DNA of 64,000 nucleotides from an uncultured Anaerovibrio sp. (GTDB taxonomy: Bacteria > Bacillota > Negativicutes > Selenomonadales > Selenomonadaceae): the NCBI GenBank assembly GCA_934203205.1, contig CAKPYV010000001.1, positions 124,001 to 188,000 of the forward strand, written 5' to 3'. A program made the translations under genes and the position numbers. The notes under the pieces are model-generated. The model was not told where the DNA came from. It did no database searches and was given only the letters and a program-made list of their open reading frames with translations. Below are positions 17,313-25,930 of this stretch, one piece after another (position 1 is the stretch's first letter; the number at the start of each line of letters is the position of its first letter).

Positions 17313-17530
17313 TCTGATACGCAGAGGGCATATTTGGGCAAAAAAAGATGACGGTATCAAATTTTGACACCGCCAATGGGATGGAGAAAATGATGTATAT
17401 GGGATAGTACCTAAAGTACATATCTTGTACATCAAAGGGATTATCTATAATATAGCAGGCTTGTCTGAAAAGAAAATGAAAATTTCCAGGAATGCAAAAA
17501 TTGTTGAACATAAAACTAAATATCCTGGCA

Positions 17531-17559
17531 TTTACTTTGGAAAGTTTAAGGGGTATAAT
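17531..17559 (+). promoter_or_regulatory. promoter of ribF
   Basis: TTTACT (17531–17536) and TATAAT (17554–17559) are 17 bases apart, 34 bases before the ribF ATG. Confidence 0.7.
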
Positions 17560-17593
17560 AAATGGCAGTAATAAATGATTGATAGGTGATAAG

Positions 17594-18532
17594 ATGCTTA
17601 TATGTAATAAATTAAGTGAAGCAAAACAACTTTTGGGAGATAAAGGAACGGCGGTGGCTCTGGGAACCTTTGACGGAGTTCATATAGGGCACCAAAGTAT
17701 TATTCAGCGGGCTATGAATCTGGCCAAGGCTCACAAGCTGGTCAGCGTGGTTTACACCTTTAGCAATCATCCCTTGGAGCAGATTGCACCAGATAAGGTG
17801 CCTATGCAGATTGGTGATAATATTTCCAAGGCAGATATTCTGAAAGCCATGGGAGTACAGATGCTGGTGAATGTGGCCTTTAATGAAAAGCTGTGTCGCC
17901 AAAGTCCAGAGGCTTTTATTGATGAACTTTGCCACAGCTTGAATCCTCATTATCTGGTAACAGGCCCTAATTTTTCCTTTGGCGCCAAGGCCAAGGGCAA
18001 TCCTCGTATGTTGATGCGCATGGGGGAGGAATATGGCTTTCAGGCAGAGGTGGGCCAGGCGGTACAGCTGGATGGCCGTATGGTAAGCAGTACCAGAATC
18101 CGCGGTCTTATAGAAGCCGGGGATTTGGAAAAAACCAATGAGTATCTTGGCAGGTATTTCAGCTTTGGAGGCCGGGTGATTCATGGAGATCATCGTGGCC
18201 GGAAGCTGGGGTTTCCTACAGCCAATCTGGCTATCGGCTCTCATCGGGCCATGCTGCCTAATGGTGCTTATGCTGTGCTGATTTGGCTAAATGGTAAAAG
18301 ATATAATGGTATTGCCAATATAGGGGATAATCCTACCTTTGAGGGCTGTAATCGCCGTTTGGAGGTGAATATTCTGGATTTTTCCCAGAATATCTATGAT
18401 GCGGCTATTACGGTACAGTTTGTGGCCAAGCTTAGGGAACAGAAAAAATTTAGTGGTGTAGATGCCTTGGTAAAACAGCTTCGTGCAGATGAAATCACTG
18501 CTCGCAAATTATTGGCAGACAAAGTTAAATAA
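17594..18532 (+). CDS. ribF: bifunctional riboflavin kinase / FAD synthetase
   Basis: This 312-residue enzyme converts riboflavin to FMN and FAD. The N-terminal nucleotidyltransferase domain (about 1–180) has GTFDGVHIGHQ and the STRIRGLIEAGD block. The C-terminal flavokinase domain (about 180–312) has GDHRGRKLGFPTAN and GIANIGDNPTF. ATG at 17594 follows ATAGGTGAT; the upstream TTG lacks support. It lies upstream of rpsO and pnp, as is common, but its usual partner truB is about 38 kb away in this window. Confidence 0.95.
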   Translation: MLICNKLSEAKQLLGDKGTAVALGTFDGVHIGHQSIIQRAMNLAKAHKLVSVVYTFSNHPLEQIAPDKVPMQIGDNISKADILKAMGVQMLVNVAFNEKLCRQSPEAFIDELCHSLNPHYLVTGPNFSFGAKAKGNPRMLMRMGEEYGFQAEVGQAVQLDGRMVSSTRIRGLIEAGDLEKTNEYLGRYFSFGGRVIHGDHRGRKLGFPTANLAIGSHRAMLPNGAYAVLIWLNGKRYNGIANIGDNPTFEGCNRRLEVNILDFSQNIYDAAITVQFVAKLREQKKFSGVDALVKQLRADEITARKLLADKVK

Positions 18533-18535
18533 GTA

Positions 18536-18564
18536 TTTACAGAGTTAAGAGTTTATGATATAGT
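18536..18564 (+). promoter_or_regulatory. promoter of rpsO
   Basis: TTTACA (18536–18541) and TATAGT (18559–18564) are separated by 17 bases. Transcription would start near 18571 and give a leader of roughly 105 nucleotides. Confidence 0.65.
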
Positions 18565-18572
18565 ATTCGTTG

Positions 18573-18676
18573 TGTGTCAGATAATTTATGAATGGACACA
18601 TGCCTCTTGCCTAGATGGGCGACACTCCGACGCTGGTCCCGGCTTGGGGAAATAATTAATTAGGAGGAATATAATT
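18573..18676 (+). promoter_or_regulatory. structured rpsO leader, candidate S15 autoregulatory element
   Basis: The leader begins with a TGTGTC/GACACA stem (18573–18578 and 18595–18600) and continues into a G+C-rich stretch (18601–18650) with further complementary segments (GCC…GGGC, CCGA…). It ends in the AGGAGG of rpsO. Autogenous leaders that mimic the S15 site on 16S rRNA are known before rpsO in several Firmicutes. That this is one is an inference from position and structure. Confidence 0.45.
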
Positions 18677-18943
18677 ATGTTGACTCAGGAAGCAAAGCAG
18701 GAAATTATTCAGAAGTATGCCGTACACGAAGGTGACACTGGTTCTCCAGAGGTACAGATTGCAGTTCTCACTGCACGTATCATTTACCTCACCGAGCATC
18801 TGAAGGAGCACAAGAAGGATCATCATTCCCGTCGTGGTCTGTTGAAGATGGTTGGTCATCGTCGTCGTCTCCTGGCTTATCTGAACAAGGTTGACATCGA
18901 GCGCTATCGTGCAATCGTTGCTAAGCTGGGCCTGCGCAAGTAA
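18677..18943 (+). CDS. rpsO: 30S ribosomal protein S15
   Basis: This 88-residue primary-binding protein of the 16S rRNA central domain shows the family signatures: GDTGSPEVQIA near residue 21, LTEHLKEHKKDHHSRRGLLKM in the middle and RYRAIVAKLGLRK at the C-terminus. It has a strong AGGAGG ribosome site and its own promoter and terminator. It sits in the usual place between ribF and pnp. Confidence 0.98.
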   Translation: MLTQEAKQEIIQKYAVHEGDTGSPEVQIAVLTARIIYLTEHLKEHKKDHHSRRGLLKMVGHRRRLLAYLNKVDIERYRAIVAKLGLRK

Positions 18944-18951
18944 TTGCATTG

Positions 18952-18979
18952 AATCCCTCACTTCGGTGGGGGATTTTTG
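18952..18979 (+). terminator. terminator after rpsO
   Basis: A 10-bp stem (AATCCCTCAC, 18952–18961, with GTGGGGGATT, 18966–18975) has a TTCG tetraloop followed by T residues. In many bacteria pnp is reached by read-through or from its own promoter; a TATACT box at 19021–19026 hints at the latter. Confidence 0.9.
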
Positions 18980-19069
18980 TTTTTGTGAAAAAATATTAGG
19001 CTTTTTATTTGAATATGTGTTATACTAACTTAGTATGCAAAAAGAATGAAAATTAGGAGGAAAAACTTG

Positions 19070-21139
19070 ATGCAGAGTTTTGAGATGCAGCTTGGCGGCA
19101 GAACTTTTACCGTTGAGACTGGCAAGATGGCAAAGCAGGCAAATGGTGCTGTTTTGGTTCGTTATGGTGAATCCGTTGTATTGGTTACTGCTACCGCTTC
19201 TGAGGAGCCTCGTGAGGGCGTTGATTTCTTCCCTTTGACCGTTGATTATGAGGAGAAGATGTACGCCGTTGGCAAGATTCCTGGCGGTTTTATAAAGAGA
19301 GAAGGTCGTCCTGGAGAGTCTGCAATTCTGTGCAGCCGTCTCATTGACCGTCCTATTCGTCCTCTGTTCCCAGAGGGTTATAGAAATGATGTACAGATTG
19401 TAGCTACTGTATTGTCCGTAGAGCAGGACAATGCACCAGAGATTGCAGCTATGATTGGTGCATCCTGTGCTTTGACTATTTCTGATATTCCTTTCATGGG
19501 CCCTATTGCCGGTGTGCGCGTAGGCCGTATTGAGGGAGAATTTGTTATCAACCCTACTGTTGAGCAGCGTGAGAAGTCTGATTTGAATCTGACCATTGCT
19601 GGCTCCCGTGATGCAGTTATGATGGTTGAGGCTGGTGCTGATGAGCTGCCAGAGGAAGTTATTCTGGAGGCCATTCTCTTCGGCCACGAGGAAATCAAGA
19701 AGATTGTTGCTTTCCAGGATGAGATGCAGAAGGCTGTGGGCAAGGCTAAGAGAGAGGTTAAGCTCTTTGCTGTACCAGAGGAAATGGAGCAGGCTATTCG
19801 TGCCTATGCTACTGACAAGCTGGATGCTGCAGTCCGCAACCCAGATAAGCTGGATCGTGACGAGCATATTGCTGCTGTTAAGGCTGAGGCTTTGGAGCAT
19901 TTCCTGGAGATTTATCCAGATGCAGTTAAAGAAATTCCTTATATGCTCCACAAGATTGTTAAGGAAATCGTTCGCCGCATGATTACCAAGGAGAAGATTC
20001 GCCCTGATGGTCGTGAGGTAGAAGAGGTTCGTCCTATTAGCTGTGAGGTAGGTATTTTGCCTCGTACTCATGGTTCTGGCCTGTTTACCCGTGGTCAGAC
20101 TCAGATTTTGACTATTACTACCTTGGGCTCTCTGGGAGATGAGCAGGTAATTGATGGCCTTGGTGTAGAAACCAGCAAGCATTATATCCATCAGTACAAT
20201 TTCCCTGGCTACTCTGTAGGCGAGGCTCGTCCTGTTCGTGGCCCAGGCCGTCGTGAGATTGGTCATGGTGCTTTGGCAGAGCGTGCTCTGGTGCCTGTTA
20301 TTCCTTCCACTGAGGATTTCCCATATACCATTCGCATGGTATCCGAGGTATTGGAGTCCAACGGATCCAGCTCTATGGGTTCCGTTTGCGGCAGCACTCT
20401 TTCCCTGATGCATGCCGGTGTGCCTATTAAGCGTCCAGTTTCCGGCGTGGCTATGGGCTTAGTAAAGGATGGAGATGATTATACCATTCTTACCGATATT
20501 CAGGGTATGGAGGATGCTCTGGGTGATATGGACTTCAAGGTAGCAGGTACTACTGAGGGCGTTACTGCTATTCAGATGGATATTAAGATTAAGGGTATTT
20601 CCCGTGAGATTCTGTCCTCTGCTTTGGCTCAGGCTAAGCGGGGCCGTGCCTTTATTCTGGGCAAGATGCTGGAGTGTATTGCTCAGCCAAATGAGGAATT
20701 GAGCAAATATGCTCCCCGTGTTACCACCATGCACATTAAGCCAGATAAGATTCGCGAGGTTATCGGGCCAGGCGGCAAGATGATTAAAAAGATTATCGAC
20801 GAGTGCGGTGTACAGATCGATATTGATGATGATGGAACTGTTCGCATTTCCGCTACCAGCGTAGATGCTTCCGCTGCAGCTGTAGCTGCCATTGAGGACA
20901 TTGTTCGCGAGGTAGAGGTAGGCCAGGTATATAGAGGCAAGGTTACCCGCCTGATGGCCTTTGGTGCCTTTGTTGAACTCTTCCCAGGTCATGAAGGTCT
21001 TTGCCACATTTCCCAGCTGGACAAAAAGCGGGTGGAAAAGGTAGAGGACTATGTCAAGGAAGGCGACGAGCTGGATGTTAAGGTTGTTGAAATAGACCAG
21101 AAGGGCCGCGTAAATCTGTCTCATAAGGTTCTGCTGTAA
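19070..21139 (+). CDS. pnp: polyribonucleotide nucleotidyltransferase (PNPase)
   Basis: This 689-residue phosphorolytic 3'-5' exoribonuclease contains two RNase PH-like domains joined by an all-alpha linker. The second carries GPGRREIGHGALAERAL and the catalytic SSMGSVCG region. A KH domain (IREVIGPGGKMIKKI) and a C-terminal S1 domain (GQVYRGKVTRLMAFGAFVEL) follow. The strong TAGGAGG fixes the ATG at 19070. It forms a trimer in RNA decay and partners RNase E/Y-type enzymes. The stop lies 29 bases before a terminator hairpin. Confidence 0.97.
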   Translation: MQSFEMQLGGRTFTVETGKMAKQANGAVLVRYGESVVLVTATASEEPREGVDFFPLTVDYEEKMYAVGKIPGGFIKREGRPGESAILCSRLIDRPIRPLFPEGYRNDVQIVATVLSVEQDNAPEIAAMIGASCALTISDIPFMGPIAGVRVGRIEGEFVINPTVEQREKSDLNLTIAGSRDAVMMVEAGADELPEEVILEAILFGHEEIKKIVAFQDEMQKAVGKAKREVKLFAVPEEMEQAIRAYATDKLDAAVRNPDKLDRDEHIAAVKAEALEHFLEIYPDAVKEIPYMLHKIVKEIVRRMITKEKIRPDGREVEEVRPISCEVGILPRTHGSGLFTRGQTQILTITTLGSLGDEQVIDGLGVETSKHYIHQYNFPGYSVGEARPVRGPGRREIGHGALAERALVPVIPSTEDFPYTIRMVSEVLESNGSSSMGSVCGSTLSLMHAGVPIKRPVSGVAMGLVKDGDDYTILTDIQGMEDALGDMDFKVAGTTEGVTAIQMDIKIKGISREILSSALAQAKRGRAFILGKMLECIAQPNEELSKYAPRVTTMHIKPDKIREVIGPGGKMIKKIIDECGVQIDIDDDGTVRISATSVDASAAAVAAIEDIVREVEVGQVYRGKVTRLMAFGAFVELFPGHEGLCHISQLDKKRVEKVEDYVKEGDELDVKVVEIDQKGRVNLSHKVLL

Positions 21140-21167
21140 TTTTGCAGGATTTCCAATAGTATTTCCG

Positions 21168-21212
21168 GGGCTCGCAGGTGGCTGTTAAAGGTCGGTTTGC
21201 GAGCCCTTTATT
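21168..21212 (+). terminator. terminator after pnp
   Basis: A perfect 9-bp stem GGGCTCGCA/TGCGAGCCC (21168–21176 and 21198–21206) is followed by TTTATTGTT. Confidence 0.7.
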
Positions 21213-21225
21213 GTTCTATGAGGTG

Positions 21226-22563
21226 ATGAACTTGTTGAAAGAGATGAAGCAGTCTCCTTCGGAGATGGCCAGAAGATTTCTGGTATTCTCTCTCTGTCTG
21301 GTCTTTATGGGCTTTGGTGTAGCCTGTATGATTAAATCTGCCTTGGGTGTATCCCCGATTTCATCCTTGCCGTATACCTTTTCCTTGCTTTTTACAGGTA
21401 TTACTGTAGGTGGTTGGACAGCTCTGTTGAATCTTTTTATGATTATTCTCCAGCCTGTGCTAAAGCCAGGGATACCAAAGAAGCTGTTGTTTTTGCAGGT
21501 AGGCATGACAGTAGTATTTGGATATTTTATTGATTTGTCCTTGGAATTTTTGGCACCTTTGGTTTTGACTGCCTATATAGGTCAGGTGGCTATGCTTTTG
21601 GCTGGCTGTACCATTATGGCCTTTGGTATATATCTGGGGATTATTGCCAGAATTACTTTACTGCCTATGGATGCCCTGCTGCAGGTAGTATCTGAGCGCT
21701 TGGAGAAGCCATATACTTCCGTAAAGGTTGTTTCCGATTTAGGTATGACTATTACATCAGCTGCTTTGTGTCTGGTGTTTATAGGGGAGCTGACCGCTGT
21801 GCGAGAGGGCACCTTGATAGCAGCCTTTTTCTGCGGTTCAGAAATAAAATTCTTCAGTACCTATTTAAAGGGCTTGACCTATTTGCTTCTGCCCGAAAAT
21901 CTGATTCAAAAGGAGCGGGAAAAACAGGAAATACCCAAGGTTTCAGAACGGCATTTTGTGCTGACTGTTTCCCATGAATATGGCAGTGGCGGCAGAACTA
22001 TTGCAAGAAGAATTGCCCATGAGCTGGGACTGCCTTATTATGATACGGAGATAATCAAAATGGCAGCAGAGCGCAGTGATTTTGCGGAGGAATATCTCAA
22101 GGAGCACGAGGAAAAAATCACCAGCACCGCACTGTATAGGTTGTTTGACTGGTACACTGGGGCTTTGCCAGGGAATCAGAGACCTGTGCAGGAGCAGATT
22201 TTTCAGCTGGAAGCCAAGGTTATTCAGGAAATTGCGGCCAAGGATTCCTGCGTAATTGTAGGTCGTTTGGCTAATTATATTTTGCAGAAGCATCGTAATT
22301 CACTGCATATTTTTATTACTGCTGACGAAAAAGAAAGGGTACAGCGGGTTATGCGGAAGGAAAATATTTCTGCCGAAGAAGCCTTGGATAGGATTCAGGA
22401 TTTTGCTTCAGATAGAAAAAATCATTGTCAGGAATTTTCTGATATGGAATGGGGCAATGGTATGAATTATGATATTACCATTAAATCCAATCGTTATGGT
22501 GTGGATAGAACCGCAGCGGTTTTGATACAGTTGATTAAGGAATTTAGAATGATGCAGTTTTAA
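21226..22563 (+). CDS. YczE/YitT-like membrane domain fused to a cytidylate kinase-like domain
   Basis: This 445-residue two-part protein has an N-terminal half (about 1–215) with around six hydrophobic helices and the VFMGFGVACMIKSALGVSP start typical of YczE-like membrane proteins. The C-terminal half (about 240–445) is a soluble P-loop domain of the cytidylate-kinase-like family: SHEYGSGGRTIARRIAHEL near residue 248, then VIVGRLANYIL and a LID-like region. A role in sensing or phosphorylating a small molecule at the membrane is conceivable but unproven. The start is uncertain: ATG 21226 directly follows GAGGTG, while TTG 21232 has better spacing. A leaderless fit is unlikely. Confidence 0.75.
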   Translation: MNLLKEMKQSPSEMARRFLVFSLCLVFMGFGVACMIKSALGVSPISSLPYTFSLLFTGITVGGWTALLNLFMIILQPVLKPGIPKKLLFLQVGMTVVFGYFIDLSLEFLAPLVLTAYIGQVAMLLAGCTIMAFGIYLGIIARITLLPMDALLQVVSERLEKPYTSVKVVSDLGMTITSAALCLVFIGELTAVREGTLIAAFFCGSEIKFFSTYLKGLTYLLLPENLIQKEREKQEIPKVSERHFVLTVSHEYGSGGRTIARRIAHELGLPYYDTEIIKMAAERSDFAEEYLKEHEEKITSTALYRLFDWYTGALPGNQRPVQEQIFQLEAKVIQEIAAKDSCVIVGRLANYILQKHRNSLHIFITADEKERVQRVMRKENISAEEALDRIQDFASDRKNHCQEFSDMEWGNGMNYDITIKSNRYGVDRTAAVLIQLIKEFRMMQF

Positions 22564-22581
22564 TAAAGGGAGGCAGGAGGC

Positions 22582-23004
22582 ATGAAGCTATCCCAGCGAG
22601 GTCGTTATGGCGTTCTGGCGTTGCAGGATCTGGCCAATGAATATGGTACAGGGCCGGTGGCATTGAAATCTATAGCAGAGCGTCAGGATATCTCAGAGAA
22701 TTATTTGGAGCAGCTAATGGGTACTTTGAAAAAGGCAGGTTTTGTCAAAAGTATTCGTGGAGCTCAGGGTGGCTATATACTAGCCAAGGAGCCTGTTGAT
22801 ATATCCATTGGGGAAATTATTGTTGCTATGGAGGGCCCTATTGCCTTTGCCGACTGTATGCAGATGGATGGGGATGCGCCCTATGTATGTGCAAAAGCAG
22901 CCAGCTGTAGTCGGCGGGATGTTTGGGACAAGATTGGAGCCAGAATAAATGAGGTTCTAAATTCTATTACCTTGGAGGAAATTAGGGAAAAACCAGGTAA
23001 ATAA
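22582..23004 (+). CDS. Rrf2-family transcriptional regulator (IscR/CymR-like)
   Basis: This 140-residue Rrf2 regulator has an N-terminal winged helix (MKLSQRGRYGVLALQDLA, DISENYLEQLMGTLKKAGFVKSIRGAQGGY) and a C-terminal segment with Cys92, Cys103 and Cys109. The three cysteines are compatible with an Fe-S cluster as in IscR, although the first spacing is longer than in E. coli IscR. Target genes are probably for Fe-S or sulfur metabolism. In this window it stands without iscS or nifU, only 18 bases after the membrane/kinase fusion. It starts behind an AGGAGG. Confidence 0.85.
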   Translation: MKLSQRGRYGVLALQDLANEYGTGPVALKSIAERQDISENYLEQLMGTLKKAGFVKSIRGAQGGYILAKEPVDISIGEIIVAMEGPIAFADCMQMDGDAPYVCAKAASCSRRDVWDKIGARINEVLNSITLEEIREKPGK

Positions 23005-23019
23005 ACCTAGTGTGAGCTA

Positions 23020-23047
23020 TTGTACTAGAAAAAATACATGTTATAAT
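23020..23047 (+). promoter_or_regulatory. promoter of rodZ
   Basis: TTGTAC (23020–23025) and TATAAT (23042–23047) are 16 bases apart, 46 bases before the rodZ ATG. Confidence 0.7.
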
Positions 23048-23093
23048 AGGGTATAGCTAAATACATAAAAAGTATATTAGAGGAGGACGTAAC

Positions 23094-24080
23094 ATGGTTG
23101 GAGATATTCTGCGCGGGGAACGTGAGAAACAGGGATTAACCATTGAAGATATAGCTAGAGAAACCAGTATTCGTGATATATATTTGGAGGCTATAGAAAA
23201 GGGAGATTATGATTCCCTGCCTGGAGATGTATATGCCAAGGGATTTATTAGAAATTATTCCCGGTTTTTGCAGATAGACGGAGATGCCCTGCTGGATAAA
23301 TACGATGAGGAAAGAAATATTAACAAGGTGGTTCAGCCTGTGGACCAGCCTCAGGAGCCAGCGCAGAATCCTCAGCCTGCTCAGCCAAAAACCAATCTTT
23401 TTGCTGCTGGTGATGCCTATCGGGATAGCTTGGAGCGGGAAGAAAAAAGTGGTTCCAAGAAGTTTATGATTCTGCTGGGAATTATGTTTGTGTTCCTAGG
23501 TGGCGTTTATATTGCCTTTATGGATGATGGTAGCGAAAATGCTCCTAAGCAGGAGACTGTCAAGGTGGAAACTACCAAGCCGGCACCAGTGGAAAAGAAA
23601 TATGATGGTGTGGAGATTACCGCCAAGGCTTTGGAAAACTGCTGGATTTCCGTTAAGATTGATGGTCAGCCAGCCTTTGAGGGTACTATAGAAAAGGGTA
23701 AGGAAATGTCCTGGCAGGGCAAGGAGAATGTGGATATTCTGGCTGGCAACGCTGGCGGCATTCAGATTACCTTTAATGGCAAGGATGTAGGTACCCTGGG
23801 ACAGATGGGCCAGGTAGAGGAGCGCAGCTTCAAGAAGGATGAGCCAGCTAAAGCAGCTGAAAATTCTCCTGCTCAGCAGGAAAGTGCTCCACGCACCTAT
23901 GAGGAAAGCAGCAGCTCTCAGGCTAATCATTACAGTGCCCCAGAGCCAGAACCTCAGCCAGTGCAGGAGGAAGTACCAGCTGCCCAGCCAGCAGCTCCTG
24001 AGCCTGCTGCTGCGCCAGAGCCAGCACCAGCAACCCCACAGCCAGCAGCAGAGACGGCACCGGCAGCACCTCAGGGCTGA
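23094..24080 (+). CDS. rodZ: RodZ-like cell-shape protein
   Basis: This 328-residue protein has an N-terminal cytoplasmic helix-turn-helix (about 1–75: ILRGEREKQGLTIEDIA, TSIRDIYLEAIEKGDY) of the RodZ/HTH_25 type. A linker, one membrane helix (about 124–142), an extracytoplasmic DUF4115-like beta domain (about 165–245) and a long Pro/Ala/Glu-rich tail (about 265–328) follow. RodZ links MreB to the envelope and supports rod shape. The start has AGGAGG. The repetitive Ala/Pro tail is longer and more degenerate than the folded part. Confidence 0.85.
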   Translation: MVGDILRGEREKQGLTIEDIARETSIRDIYLEAIEKGDYDSLPGDVYAKGFIRNYSRFLQIDGDALLDKYDEERNINKVVQPVDQPQEPAQNPQPAQPKTNLFAAGDAYRDSLEREEKSGSKKFMILLGIMFVFLGGVYIAFMDDGSENAPKQETVKVETTKPAPVEKKYDGVEITAKALENCWISVKIDGQPAFEGTIEKGKEMSWQGKENVDILAGNAGGIQITFNGKDVGTLGQMGQVEERSFKKDEPAKAAENSPAQQESAPRTYEESSSSQANHYSAPEPEPQPVQEEVPAAQPAAPEPAAAPEPAPATPQPAAETAPAAPQG

Positions 24081-24100
24081 GATAGGAGCAGGAAGGTTTT

Positions 24101-25930
24101 ATGAGTTTTTTGCCTGTAACAAGGGCGGATATGGAAGAGCGGGGCTGGGAACAGCTTGATTTTATCTTCGTTTCAGGGGATGCCTATGTGGATCATCCCA
24201 GTTTCGGTCCGGCTATTTTGTGCCGTTTGCTAGAAAAACATGGCTATAAGGTGGGGATTATTCCTCAGCCTGACTGGCATCATACAAAGGACTTTACCAG
24301 CCTGGGTAAACCTAGGCTGGGCTTTCTTGTGTCTAGCGGTAATTTGGATTCTCAGCTGAATCGCTATACTGCTGCCAAGAGACTTAGGCATGATGATTCC
24401 TATTCTCCCGGAGGCAAGGCGGGCAAGAGGCCAGAGCGGGCTGTGCTGGTTTATACTCGAAAGCTGCGGGAATGCTGGGGAGAGCAGGTGCCTATTATTA
24501 TTGGAGGCATTGAAGCCAGCCTACGGCGGTTTGCCCACTATGATTATTGGCAGAATGAGGTTCGTGCCTCTATTTTGGCAGAGTGTCCTGCAGATTTGCT
24601 GGTATACGGCATGGGGGAAAGACAGCTGATAGATATTGCCGCCCAGCTTCATCAAGGAGTAGCCATAGAAAATATTCAGGATGTGCAGGGAACCTGCTTC
24701 AAGGTGCCTAATTTTGATTATATTTGGGATTATACCCCTTTGCCATCTCTAGCAGAGGTAAAAAGGGATAAAAAGGCCTTTGCCGAGGCCTTTAAGGTGG
24801 AATATCTGGAGCAGGATGCTTTCCGAGGCAAGAAGCTGGCTCAGCAGAATGGGGATTTTTGTATTGTGCAGAATCCACCAGCCATGCCTCTTTCCACAGA
24901 GGAAATGGATGAAATCTACGATTTGCCCTACGAAAGAAATTGGCATCCTATGTATGATGCTGCAGGGGGAGTGCCTGCTATCAAGGAGGTCAAATTCAGT
25001 ATTACCGCCCAGCGAGGGTGCTTCGGCGGCTGTAATTTCTGTGCTATTATCTCCCATCAGGGCAGGATTATTCAGCCTCGCAGTGATGAGTCAATTATTC
25101 GGGAGGCTGTCCGCATTACCAAGGAGCCGGATTTTAAGGGTTATATTCACGATGTGGGAGGCCCTACCGCCAACTTTCATCGTACTTCCTGTGATATGCA
25201 GCTAAAGCGGGGCACCTGTCACGGCAAGCAATGCCTGTCTCCTGATGTATGCCGCAATCTGGTGGCAGATCAGCAAGGGTATATTGAGCTTTTGCGGAAG
25301 CTTAGACAATTGCCAAGGGTAAAAAAGGTCTTTATTCGTTCTGGCATTCGATTTGATTATTTGCTGTTGGCCAAGGATGATTTTCTGCGGGAGCTGTGTG
25401 AGCATCATATTAGTGGTCAGCTGAAAATTGCTCCAGAGCATATTTCTGACCGAGTTACCAGAATAATGGGTAAATCCGGCAGCAAGGTCTATAGACGGTT
25501 TGTGGAAAAATTTACCCGTATGAACCAAAAGCTAGGGAAAAAGCAGTATCTGGTGCCTTACTTTATGTCCAGCCATCCCGGTTGTCATTTGGAGGATGCC
25601 ATTGAGCTGGCAGAGTTCATCAAAGAGATGGGCTATCATCCAGAGCAGGTGCAGGATTTTATTCCAACACCAGGCACCCTGTCCACCTGTATGTGGTACA
25701 CAGGCCTTAACCCCTTGACCGGAGAGGCGGTATATTCCGCCAAATCCAAGGAAGATAAGGCCATGCAAAGGGCCTTGATGCAGTTCTGGCTGCCGGGGAA
25801 TTACGGCTTGGTGAAAAAGGCTCTTTGTCAGGCGGGACGACAGGATTTGATTGGCTATGGGCCTCATTGCCTTATTAGGCCGGAGAAAAAGAATAAGCAA
25901 GTACAAACAAGGAAAAGGTTGGTGAAATAA
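24101..25930 (+). CDS. YgiQ-family radical SAM protein (UPF0313)
   Basis: This 609-residue protein begins FLPVTRADMEERGW and has FVSGDAYVDHPSFG as in all YgiQ proteins, with the [4Fe-4S] CxxxCxxC at residues 307, 311 and 314 (GCFGGCNFC). An N-terminal corrinoid-binding-like region precedes the radical SAM core. The biochemical reaction of the family is not established. The stop is directly followed by the nrdR ATG (adjacent, no gap), so the two are coupled. Confidence 0.93.
   Translation: MSFLPVTRADMEERGWEQLDFIFVSGDAYVDHPSFGPAILCRLLEKHGYKVGIIPQPDWHHTKDFTSLGKPRLGFLVSSGNLDSQLNRYTAAKRLRHDDSYSPGGKAGKRPERAVLVYTRKLRECWGEQVPIIIGGIEASLRRFAHYDYWQNEVRASILAECPADLLVYGMGERQLIDIAAQLHQGVAIENIQDVQGTCFKVPNFDYIWDYTPLPSLAEVKRDKKAFAEAFKVEYLEQDAFRGKKLAQQNGDFCIVQNPPAMPLSTEEMDEIYDLPYERNWHPMYDAAGGVPAIKEVKFSITAQRGCFGGCNFCAIISHQGRIIQPRSDESIIREAVRITKEPDFKGYIHDVGGPTANFHRTSCDMQLKRGTCHGKQCLSPDVCRNLVADQQGYIELLRKLRQLPRVKKVFIRSGIRFDYLLLAKDDFLRELCEHHISGQLKIAPEHISDRVTRIMGKSGSKVYRRFVEKFTRMNQKLGKKQYLVPYFMSSHPGCHLEDAIELAEFIKEMGYHPEQVQDFIPTPGTLSTCMWYTGLNPLTGEAVYSAKSKEDKAMQRALMQFWLPGNYGLVKKALCQAGRQDLIGYGPHCLIRPEKKNKQVQTRKRLVK

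Larger units (their letters stand above)
17229..17593. other. intergenic region between the metal-binding lipoprotein and ribF
   Basis: This 365-base divergent spacer holds a minus-strand promoter with a 7-1-7 palindrome (17267–17312) and a 21-base near-palindrome at 17352–17372 (arms CGGTATCAAA and TTTGACACCG, 9 of 10 pairs). The ribF promoter is at 17531–17559. No gene is convincing in it. Confidence 0.5.
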
